Positions 43,704 to 51,375 of a stretch of 64,000 nt of DNA are shown piece by piece. A program made the translations under genes and the position numbers. The stretch is from Sinomicrobium oceani (lineage in GTDB: Bacteria; Bacteroidota; Bacteroidia; Flavobacteriales; Flavobacteriaceae). The stretch lies in NCBI RefSeq assembly GCF_900119185.1, contig NZ_FPJE01000022.1, forward strand, positions 1 to 64,000. The letters are read 5' to 3'. The notes beneath the pieces were generated by a model. The model was not told the origin of the DNA, ran no database searches, and worked only from the letters and a program-made list of their open reading frames with translations. The first letter of the stretch is position 1. Each line of letters starts with the position of its first letter.

Positions 43704-45698
43704 CTAACCGACCATACATTGGATATTAACGGATGTTCCTGTTTCGGCCCCGGAGTGAATATCCATTTCTCCTTCGAGAAGTTCTACCCGGGCTTTAAGA
43801 CTGGACATACCTAATCCGTTTGTATGGGTATCCGCTCCGGGATCAAAACCTATCCCGTTATCTTCCACGGTGAGGAACAGTTTTCCTTTGCGTTGCTGAA
43901 GCTGTACGAGAATCTGTGTGGCTGAGGCATGTTTCAGCGCATTATTGACCAATTCTTGAACGATGCGATATACGGTGACCTGTTTGTTTTTGGGTATGGA
44001 TTCGCTCACATGAATCACCTGGCAGGTAATGGTCGGCCCGGACCTGGATACTTTGTTACAGAATTGTTTTACCGCTTCTCCCAGTCCCTGTATATTGAGC
44101 ACCTGGGGCATCAGACTTTGCGCGATATTCCGGAGCTCATCGACGGCTTCGTCCATGTGCTTTACGGATCTGGATACGTTTTCGTTTGCCCGGTCGTTCT
44201 GTATATCCTTGACCGTATTGGAGAGGGAAAGTTTTATTCCCGACAGCAGCCCTCCCAGGCCATCGTGCAGGTCCTGAGCTATACGGCTCCGCTCGTGTTC
44301 TTCTCCGTTTATGGTCGCGTACAGGAGTGAGATTTTATGCTTTTGCTGCAAGGTGTCCATTTCCAGCTGGTGTACTCTTTTTTGCTGGGTGATGAGCGTT
44401 TTCCCTTTTTTATAATATTTGTAATATAAGATGGATATAGACAGTAAGCCGGCTACGGTAATCAGCAGGAGCCATATTCCCATCTGATTGCGTACCAGCC
44501 GTAATTCGGCGGCTTCCATCTCATATTGCAGATTGGCTATCTGTTTTTCTTTGTTGGCACTTTCGTATTGTACGTCGAGATCATGCAGTGTTTTGGTAAG
44601 CTCGACTTCGTTCAAACTATCGGCAACACTGATGTATTTCCTGAAATGGTTATAGGATTGCGGGTAATGTTTTAGTTGATATTCGATTTCTGCCAGTTTT
44701 TCGAGGGCGAGTAACTGAAAGTGAAAATCTTTGAGGTCGCTTCCTATCCGGTAATATTCTTCGGCATAAGCCAGTGCCTGTGTGTATTCCTTCTTTGCTT
44801 CACCGACCTGTACAAGTCCGAACAGGGCATTGGCCATATAATGCAGATTTTTGAATTTCCTGGCGAGCTTAAGGGCTTTGCGGTACATCACCCCTGATTC
44901 GGTATAATTTTTCTTCTTATAAGCCAGTTCTCCTTTGAGATAGTATAGTTGTGCCATCTGGTCTACGGTGTCCTTACTGGAAAATATGATATCTTCGGCC
45001 TTCCTGAGGTAGGTTTCCAGAGGTTTCAGACTGTCCATTTCGTTCAGACACAAGGCTATATCGAGATGTCCTGCCCCGGAATAGTAGTTTGTTTTATCTG
45101 AGTTTTCATGAGTTTTCAGAGCTTTGGTATAATATTCAAGGGCTTTGTCGTATTGCGCTTTATTGAAAAAAATGACCCCGAGGTTTCGGTAAGTGACCGA
45201 GAGATTGGTCGTGTCTTTGAGTTTTGTAAACAACGGAATGAGTTGAAGGTATTCTTCCTGTTGTTTGCGGATATCACCATGAACACCGTAAAGTGCGGCT
45301 GCATTCATACGGATAAGCCCGCTCAGCTTTTTTCCCTGTACAGAAGTGTCGGGAATAATGGTATTCCTGGCGGTATCCAGGTATTGCCGGGCTTCTTCGA
45401 AATGATACATATTGTAATAAAACCGTCCGAGATTGCCGTAGATCTTTGCGACAAGAATCGGTTGCTCGGGATTGGTCAATTCCAGTGCTTTACGGTAATA
45501 TTCCCTGATTTTGATACTATCGCTCATGGGAAGCCTGTTGGCAATCAGCATCATTAGAGTGGCTTTCGTACTGTCCGTTTCGGCCCGGGCGAGGGCATGT
45601 CGCAGACTATCGGTTACGGAGAGCTCCTGGGAATAGGTGGAGACGGAAAAACAAAGGCTGCACCATAGCAGCAACAGTTTGGTAGTGTTGGGGTACAT
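43704..45698 (-). CDS. TPR-containing sensor histidine kinase (HisKA_3/NarX type)
   Basis: Signal-transducing kinase, 664 residues from MYPNTTKLLLLW. A signal peptide ends near VSTYSQE, then about seven TPR-like helix pairs (about 30-400: YGNLGRFYYNMYHFEEARQYL, YRNLGVIFFNKAQYDKALEYY), a membrane helix about 440-460, a coiled coil, and a HisKA_3 phosphoacceptor region with RIAQDLHDGLGGLLSGIK, followed by an ATPase domain (VQELVNNALKHA, VEDNGIGFDPG, GLGMSSLKARVELLEG). The frame is open 30 codons further upstream, but the signal peptide fixes the start. No LuxR-type response regulator lies beside it. Confidence 0.9.
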   Translation of the reverse strand: MYPNTTKLLLLWCSLCFSVSTYSQELSVTDSLRHALARAETDSTKATLMMLIANRLPMSDSIKIREYYRKALELTNPEQPILVAKIYGNLGRFYYNMYHFEEARQYLDTARNTIIPDTSVQGKKLSGLIRMNAAALYGVHGDIRKQQEEYLQLIPLFTKLKDTTNLSVTYRNLGVIFFNKAQYDKALEYYTKALKTHENSDKTNYYSGAGHLDIALCLNEMDSLKPLETYLRKAEDIIFSSKDTVDQMAQLYYLKGELAYKKKNYTESGVMYRKALKLARKFKNLHYMANALFGLVQVGEAKKEYTQALAYAEEYYRIGSDLKDFHFQLLALEKLAEIEYQLKHYPQSYNHFRKYISVADSLNEVELTKTLHDLDVQYESANKEKQIANLQYEMEAAELRLVRNQMGIWLLLITVAGLLSISILYYKYYKKGKTLITQQKRVHQLEMDTLQQKHKISLLYATINGEEHERSRIAQDLHDGLGGLLSGIKLSLSNTVKDIQNDRANENVSRSVKHMDEAVDELRNIAQSLMPQVLNIQGLGEAVKQFCNKVSRSGPTITCQVIHVSESIPKNKQVTVYRIVQELVNNALKHASATQILVQLQQRKGKLFLTVEDNGIGFDPGADTHTNGLGMSSLKARVELLEGEMDIHSGAETGTSVNIQCMVG

Positions 45699-46018
45699 AG
45701 TATGTTGTTTGATCGAATAACAAACCTGAAAAATGTTTATGTAATAAACGGTATTCAGGATCGATTGGTATGACAATATCAATCGCAATACAATGACAGG
45801 ATCACTTTAGCGTCTGAAAATAAGGAATATATCCATATCCTTATATACTTCCGCATACGGATCGTGTCTCTCCGGGGGGATTACAAAAATAGATTACTTT
45901 TTTCAGTGCCGCAACGTTTTACGTTTCGGTTTAGACAAATTGTGATGTTTTACCGTAATAATTCTGAAAAAAGCAGATTCCGTGAGGGTGTCGGGCCCGA
46001 AAACAGGCAAGAAATGTT

Positions 46019-46981
46019 TTACCAATGTATTAAAGCTTCCAGCAATTCCGAATTCCCGCTTGTATCATCATCGGTGACCAGGAGTATTTTCAGGTTTCTT
46101 CCGGATAGTTTTTCGAGGACCGAAACAGACTCTGCTTTGAGAAGCAACGGTTCGTTTGCCCCGTTGTTTTCGTACAGGGGGGTACACAAGGGCGTATAGC
46201 CGTTTTTCAGTTTTTCGCATGGAATAATGCCGGTGAAGCTTCCCAGGATTTTACCGTCATCATAAGCATTGGATGTATCTTCTACGGATGCCGTGAAAAT
46301 CATCGTGTCCTGTCCGGGAACAAATGTGGCTCCGGAGAACCCCGCCTGTATACCGTTAATGGCAGGTAGTGTTATTTTGTAAATGCCGGGGCCGGGGTAT
46401 TCCTGCCCGTTTTCGAAATAATCGAACAAGGCGGAAACCGGGTACTCCAGGATGATGTTTTGGCCCCGCAAAAAGAAAAATATCCGGTTGTCTTTTGCTG
46501 CGACACCTTCGATGTTAAGTACTGCTCCTTTACGGAGATGCTTTTTTCTTATGGTCTGATAGAACCGGGTGAGTGTATATGTTTTTGTGCGGTTGCCGTT
46601 TCCGATATCGACCTGTACCATGACATCCCGTTCGGGTGATTGCGAACCGGACCCGAAGAGGTATAGCTTGTCGCCGATGATTTCCATGGCTTCGAAATCC
46701 GGTTTGTCTTTTTTGGGGATAATTTCTCCCTTGGACAGTGTAGTGTAACGGAATACGGATATCCTGGAAACGGGCTGATAGTTCCGGCTGAACCGAAACA
46801 ACCAGGGAGAATTGTCGCCGGTTATATACAGGTGATCCCGGGTAACAGCAGTACCTGATGCCGAGGGAACTCCGGGAAGTTCCTGCCGATGGATGACCTC
46901 GCATTGCAGCGAAGGGTCTGAGCATGCGGTGCACATGGAAAGGAGAATGAGCGCACGGATAACTGCAACTGGATTCCTCAT
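46019..46981 (-). CDS. Lipoprotein with beta-propeller-like sequence, unknown function
   Basis: A 320-residue lipoprotein (lipobox near CTAC, about residue 20). The body has repeated beta-rich segments with aromatic/hydroxyl patterns (DHLYITGDNSPWLFRFSRNY, EIIGDKLYLFGSGSQSPE, DNRIFFFLRGQNIILEYP), suggesting a beta-propeller; it resembles proteins grouped as DUF6929. No catalytic motif was found. It follows the FUSC gene after 14 bases on the same strand, so the two are probably one transcription unit. Confidence 0.75.
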   Translation of the reverse strand: MRNPVAVIRALILLSMCTACSDPSLQCEVIHRQELPGVPSASGTAVTRDHLYITGDNSPWLFRFSRNYQPVSRISVFRYTTLSKGEIIPKKDKPDFEAMEIIGDKLYLFGSGSQSPERDVMVQVDIGNGNRTKTYTLTRFYQTIRKKHLRKGAVLNIEGVAAKDNRIFFFLRGQNIILEYPVSALFDYFENGQEYPGPGIYKITLPAINGIQAGFSGATFVPGQDTMIFTASVEDTSNAYDDGKILGSFTGIIPCEKLKNGYTPLCTPLYENNGANEPLLLKAESVSVLEKLSGRNLKILLVTDDDTSGNSELLEALIHW

Positions 46982-46995
46982 ATATTTTTATTTGT

Positions 46996-49221
46996 TTACT
47001 GTCTTTCCCTGATATCTTTTACTGCTTTTACGATATTTTCGGAGAGATTGGTGAGCCCGATCAGGTGTTCTATGATAAGCTGGCCTTCTTCCATTTTAAG
47101 CCTGAAATTTTCATTCTGTGTTCCGCCAGATTCCAGAATCTCCTTTTTCCGGATCTCTTTGAGTTCCGTAAAACGGAGTTTCAGCATTTCTTTGGTTTCT
47201 TTATCTACCGGGATATTTTGTTTTTCTTCCTTGAGCAATTCCATGGCGTTTTCCAGGTTGTTGATAATAGCCCCGGTAATAGCGTTGAAAGCTTCGGAGG
47301 CTTTGGTGGTTTTCCGCGATTGTATAAAACTTCCCATAGAGGCTGCAGAAGTCAATAGCGTATGGTTGAGTACCACCAACGCATAGTACTGTCCTAATTG
47401 TTTTTGTCTGGATTTCGGTTCCTGGGTCATACGCTGAAAGGAAGCCATGAGATTACCTATTTCTATAAAAGCATGTTTACGGGCAATGCGATAGGGCAGG
47501 GGGACTTCACCTTTCCGGTTATAAAACACCGATATTTCCCTGATATAATCCCGGGTGGCTTTTATGGAGTTTTCTAGGAAGGTAGGTAGGCTCAGAAATT
47601 CCCAGGAGGGCCATAAAAAATGATTGGCGGTGAAGGCCAGTGCGGTTCCTATAAGCGTATCTGCAATACGGAACAAAATAACGTCCTGTATATCCGGAGT
47701 GAGCATTCCGTAAACAAAGATGACATATAAAGTAATAAATGTGGCTCCTATGGAATAATTCCGCTGGATAAAGGAAAAGCCCAGCACCATACAGGTCATT
47801 GCCAGGATGCCGAGTACGGTACTGTTATGAACGACGGAAATGATACCGAAAGCGATGATCCCGCCTGCCAGTGTGCCTATCGTTCTGTGCACGGATCGCT
47901 GCTTGGTAAGTCCGTAGCCGGGACGCATTATCACAACTATGGTGAGCAGTATCCAGTACGTATTTTGTATGGGGAGTATGTTTCCTATCAGAAACCCGGC
48001 GAGTACAGTGAGTGTAAGCCGGAGCGAATGCCTGAATATGGTGGAGGAAAAACTCAGATTCTGGGTAATGGTAATGGGATTATAGTGTACGGGGGTAAGC
48101 AGTTTTTCGAGCTCTTTATCTTTGTGCTTCGGTTCCTGGGTATGCAGTGCATGGGTAAAGGTATATTCTACGACCTTGATTTTCTCTGCTTGTTTCTCTA
48201 CATAATTAAACATGTTGATGAGCACGAGCACTTCGTCGGCAGTAGGTCTCCCGGAGGTATGGGTTTGTTTTTCGTAGCGGTCTATGGCTTTCCGAAAAGC
48301 TTCCAGGTCCTGGAAAGGGCGGTGTTTCCCGGTGTATTTTTTTCGGTTTTCGATGCTTTGTCCGAGCTCGTTCAGGAGTGCTGCAAGATTGTAGGCAAGG
48401 TGTTTATAAGCATTTAGGACGTATGGATGTTCTTGGAAAGTATGGTGTAATTTATTATGGTCAAAAGAGGTCGCCATGGCGAGCTCGAGAATTTCCACCA
48501 GTTCTATATGGGCTATGAGCAACCTTCGGTTCTGATTGGAGGAGCCTCCCTTGGTACGGTTTTTTATCAGGGTTTCCCGAAGTTTTTCATGAGTTTCATT
48601 GAGTTCTATCTGCAGGCTGAGCAGTTCTTCCGTTATTTTATTCCTGTCGGCACGGATATCCCATAGCGTTCCTCTCAGTTTAAGATATTTCGAAGTGAGT
48701 ACGATGCATTCGGCCATACGGAGCTCGGCATACCTGTAAGGTCTGATATAATAGAATATCATGGAGATACACAAATAAAAGAGCCCTCCGCTGATCATCA
48801 GTCCCGCATGTTGCAGCAGGGCCCAGCCCGTATAACTATGGCTGAACGAGAGCGACATGGCAAGCAGACCCGAAAAAGATACGAGGGTCGCGCGCTGCCC
48901 ATATACGGCTATCATGGAAAGGAAAAAAACCAGCGAGATCAGGACGGGATAAAATATCCAGGGGTTTATCGTAGCCAGACTGATAACTACGGTACTTCCC
49001 GTGGCGATCAGGTTGGAGGCCAGCATACCGTTTACCCTGTGACGAAGGTTACCGGGGATATCGCTGGAAAAGGTAAATAAGGCGCCCAGTGCTACTGTAA
49101 AACCAATACTGAAAAGGTTCAGGTAGGAGAACAGTATTACAGGGGTAGCAGCGGCTACGGTAACTTTTACGGCCCTAATAAAATCGGTACTTTCTAAGAA
49201 TTTCTGAAGCTTGAGATCCAT
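46996..49221 (-). CDS. FUSC family inner membrane transporter (YccS-like)
   Basis: A 741-residue protein of the fusaric acid resistance/aromatic acid exporter group. Two clusters of membrane helices (about 18-170 and 395-540) separate a large cytoplasmic, helical region (about 175-390), as in YccS. Characteristic RMTQEPKSRQ and QKRYYS-like segments (FIQRNYSIGATFITLYVIFVYG) and MRPGYGLTKQRSVHRTIGTLAGG mark the second half. Substrate unknown. Followed in the same direction by the propeller-like lipoprotein. Confidence 0.9.
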   Translation of the reverse strand: MDLKLQKFLESTDFIRAVKVTVAAATPVILFSYLNLFSIGFTVALGALFTFSSDIPGNLRHRVNGMLASNLIATGSTVVISLATINPWIFYPVLISLVFFLSMIAVYGQRATLVSFSGLLAMSLSFSHSYTGWALLQHAGLMISGGLFYLCISMIFYYIRPYRYAELRMAECIVLTSKYLKLRGTLWDIRADRNKITEELLSLQIELNETHEKLRETLIKNRTKGGSSNQNRRLLIAHIELVEILELAMATSFDHNKLHHTFQEHPYVLNAYKHLAYNLAALLNELGQSIENRKKYTGKHRPFQDLEAFRKAIDRYEKQTHTSGRPTADEVLVLINMFNYVEKQAEKIKVVEYTFTHALHTQEPKHKDKELEKLLTPVHYNPITITQNLSFSSTIFRHSLRLTLTVLAGFLIGNILPIQNTYWILLTIVVIMRPGYGLTKQRSVHRTIGTLAGGIIAFGIISVVHNSTVLGILAMTCMVLGFSFIQRNYSIGATFITLYVIFVYGMLTPDIQDVILFRIADTLIGTALAFTANHFLWPSWEFLSLPTFLENSIKATRDYIREISVFYNRKGEVPLPYRIARKHAFIEIGNLMASFQRMTQEPKSRQKQLGQYYALVVLNHTLLTSAASMGSFIQSRKTTKASEAFNAITGAIINNLENAMELLKEEKQNIPVDKETKEMLKLRFTELKEIRKKEILESGGTQNENFRLKMEEGQLIIEHLIGLTNLSENIVKAVKDIRERQ

Positions 49222-49239
49222 ATTCCGTTTTGCTGGCTA

Positions 49240-49247
49240 CAAAAATA
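49240..49247 (-). promoter_or_regulatory. -7 box for the FUSC gene
   Basis: TATTTTTG on the minus strand, 18 bases upstream of the start; leader of about 13 bases expected. No clear -33. Confidence 0.4.
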
Positions 49248-49305
49248 AGGATAACGGGTATATTTATTAAGAAAATACGTTAATTTCGGTAGAGGCTGCT
49301 TCGGC

Positions 49306-50061
49306 TTATGATAGTTTTTCCCGGATTTCTTTCAGTTCGGACCTGATTTCATCGGCCCAGGCCCCAAGGTTGTCCTGAGGAGGGGCCAGTTGTCCGGATA
49401 TTTTACTGACAACCTGCCATATTTCCCTGATCTCTCCGGGATGAGTTTCGATAGCCGGGTATTCCGGATTTATGGAGATGAGCCTGATTTTTTCTCCGGC
49501 TACGGCTATTTTTTTGACGACTACCGTATCGGCGAGTACCACGACATAGATCCGCCCGGGTTTGATGTCGGACAGTTTTTCTTCTGCGCGTGCAATGACC
49601 CATTCCCCGGAGTGCAGCACGGGATACATACTGTTACCTTCTACCTGGAAGCCGCGGTAGGAGGCATTCCGGTATTCGGGCAGGGGAAGGTCGAAAGCGG
49701 GCAGGGTTTCATACCATTCCGGATCCTGAAGGTTGTGCGGGTATCCTGCGGAGGCTTTGATATTGACCAATACGATATTTTCATTACCGGAAGAATTCAG
49801 CGTAACGGTTTTGGGCAGCACGCTTTTTGTTTCCGGGCGAAGGTGTTTTTGTTCGCTTTTACCGAAGAGCCATAGCGGGTTGATACCGAAATGTTCGAGT
49901 AAAGCGGCAACCACTTCTCCCGAAATCCGGGTTTTTCCCCTTTCGATATCGGCTGTGGAGTTTTTGATTCCCAGAACTTCAGCAAAAGCCTGCTGCGTCA
50001 TGTCGAACTCCTGTCGAAGCATTTTAAAACGCTTTATTTCGGTATTCAAGTTTTTAGACAT
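49306..50061 (-). CDS. LexA/CI-like repressor (XRE helix-turn-helix plus S24 peptidase)
   Basis: A 251-residue transcription repressor that can cleave itself. The N-terminal helix-turn-helix (about 8-65: MTQQAFAEVLGIKNSTADIERGKTRIS) is followed by an S24 domain with the catalytic Ser in EGNSMYP and the Lys in VVVKKI. The self-cleavage site would be near VNIKASAGYPH (Ala-Gly/Ser-Ala-Gly). Placed divergently from the mutagenic polymerase genes with palindromes in the 99-base gap, it very probably represses them and itself until DNA damage triggers RecA-dependent cleavage. TACATTTG ends 4 bases before the ATG. Confidence 0.92.
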   Translation of the reverse strand: MSKNLNTEIKRFKMLRQEFDMTQQAFAEVLGIKNSTADIERGKTRISGEVVAALLEHFGINPLWLFGKSEQKHLRPETKSVLPKTVTLNSSGNENIVLVNIKASAGYPHNLQDPEWYETLPAFDLPLPEYRNASYRGFQVEGNSMYPVLHSGEWVIARAEEKLSDIKPGRIYVVVLADTVVVKKIAVAGEKIRLISINPEYPAIETHPGEIREIWQVVSKISGQLAPPQDNLGAWADEIRSELKEIREKLS

Positions 50062-50065
50062 AAGG

Positions 50066-50073
50066 CAAATGTA
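50066..50073 (-). promoter_or_regulatory. -7 box of the S24 repressor gene
   Basis: TACATTTG on the minus strand ends 4 bases before the start codon (50061), so the message is leaderless or nearly so. Confidence 0.55.
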
Positions 50074-50094
50074 GGGTTAATTTGGAAAAATTAT

Positions 50095-50115
50095 GGAAAT
50101 ATTTGGAATATTTCC
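50095..50115. promoter_or_regulatory. Palindromic operator 1
   Basis: GGAAATATT and AATATTTCC are perfect inverted 9-base arms around TGG. The right part contains GGAATATTTCC. It lies between the two divergent promoters. Likely repressor site (inference). Confidence 0.7.
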
Positions 50116-50122
50116 TTTTATT

Positions 50123-50135
50123 TGGAAAAATTCCA
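50123..50135. promoter_or_regulatory. Palindromic operator 2
   Basis: TGGAA and TTCCA are perfect arms around AAA, directly abutting the -7 box of the polymerase operon. Confidence 0.7.
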
Positions 50136-50143
50136 TACTTTTG
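50136..50143 (+). promoter_or_regulatory. -7 box of the polymerase operon
   Basis: TACTTTTG matches TAnnTTTG, 17 bases upstream of the polymerase start (50161). It is framed by operators 2 and 3, so bound repressor would block it. Confidence 0.6.
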
Positions 50144-50153
50144 GAGAAATTCC
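50143..50153. promoter_or_regulatory. Operator 3 (imperfect)
   Basis: GGAGAAATTCC: half-sites GGA and TCC with the same 11-base spacing as the core of operators 1 and 2. It overlaps the end of the -7 box and the likely transcription start. Confidence 0.5.
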
Positions 50154-50160
50154 TGAGTGT

Positions 50161-51375
50161 ATGGACCGGACGATTTTACATTTGGATCTGGATACGTTTT
50201 TCGTATCTGTGGAGCGATTGCTGGACAGTCGTCTCCATGGACGCCCCTTACTTGTGGGAGGTCTCAGTGACCGGGGTGTGGTAGCTGCCTGCAGTTATGA
50301 GACCCGTTCCTTCGGGATACACAGCGGCATGCCCATGAAAATGGCGAGAGCGTTGTGCCCCGGTGCTACGGTTATCAAAGGTGATGCCGCCACATATACC
50401 AGGTATTCCGAGGGAGTCACCGACCTGATCCGGGAAAATGTACCGTTGTTTGAAAAATCCAGTATAGATGAATTTTATGCGGATCTTTCGGGCATGGACC
50501 GTTTTTTCGGAGCCTATCGCTATGCTTCCGAGCTCCGGCAGAAAATTATCCGCGAAACCGGTTTGCCGATATCTTTCGGGCTTTCTGTAAACAAGGTAGT
50601 ATCCAAGGTTGCTACGAATGAAGCCAAGCCCAATAACCAGATATGTATAGAACTCGGACGGGAAAAACCTTTTTTGGCCCCATTATCCATCAGGAAACTT
50701 CCCATGATCGGTGACAAGACCTATCTGACGCTGCGAAACCTTGGCATCAGACAGTTAGGAACCTTGCAGGAGATACCGGGGGAGATGCTGTATCGTGTGC
50801 TTGGCCGTAACGGACTGACCATCCGGGAACGGGCAAACGGTATAGATACTACCCCGGTAATTCCTTTTTCGGAACGAAAATCCATATCTGCGGAGCGTAC
50901 TTTTGACCGGGATACCATAGATGTGGAACGCTTGCGTTCACTGCTTACCGCCATGACAGAAAACCTGGCTTTTCAATTGCGCCGGGGAGAGAAACTAACA
51001 GCCTGTGTCAGTGTTAAGATCCGTTATTCGGATTTTCAGACGCACTCCAGGCAGATAAAAATACCATATACCAGTGCCGACCATATTCTCATTCCTCATA
51101 TCCTGGAATTGTTCCGGCAGTTATACAACCGGAGATTGCTTGTTCGCCTGATCGGGATAAAGTTCAGTCACCTGGTACACGGTAGTTATCAGATCAATCT
51201 TTTCGAAGATACCGAAGAAACCATACGACTGTATCAGGCTATGGATAAGATCCGACTGCGGTACGGAGACCGCAGCATAACCCGGGCTTCGTCCCTGGGT
51301 GTAAAGACCATAGGGAGAATGACTAACCCTTTTAACGGACAACCCCCAATCATTTTAGCACATAGAAAGCAATAA
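50161..51375 (+). CDS. Y-family error-prone DNA polymerase (DinB/ImuB-like)
   Basis: Translesion polymerase of 404 residues. Catalytic acidic residues are present: LHLDLDTFFVSVE (Asp8, Asp10 region) and SSIDEFYADLSGMD. Little-finger region follows residue 240. QINLF (about residues 344-348) fits the beta-clamp-binding motif. Because the active site is intact it is an active polymerase type, unlike ImuB of proteobacteria which lacks these residues. An ATG 39 bases upstream is in frame, but the conserved MDRTILHLDLD start and the promoter position support 50161. Its stop codon overlaps the start of the DnaE-type gene by one base, so both are translated as a coupled pair under the S24 repressor. 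Confidence 0.92.
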   Translation: MDRTILHLDLDTFFVSVERLLDSRLHGRPLLVGGLSDRGVVAACSYETRSFGIHSGMPMKMARALCPGATVIKGDAATYTRYSEGVTDLIRENVPLFEKSSIDEFYADLSGMDRFFGAYRYASELRQKIIRETGLPISFGLSVNKVVSKVATNEAKPNNQICIELGREKPFLAPLSIRKLPMIGDKTYLTLRNLGIRQLGTLQEIPGEMLYRVLGRNGLTIRERANGIDTTPVIPFSERKSISAERTFDRDTIDVERLRSLLTAMTENLAFQLRRGEKLTACVSVKIRYSDFQTHSRQIKIPYTSADHILIPHILELFRQLYNRRLLVRLIGIKFSHLVHGSYQINLFEDTEETIRLYQAMDKIRLRYGDRSITRASSLGVKTIGRMTNPFNGQPPIILAHRKQ

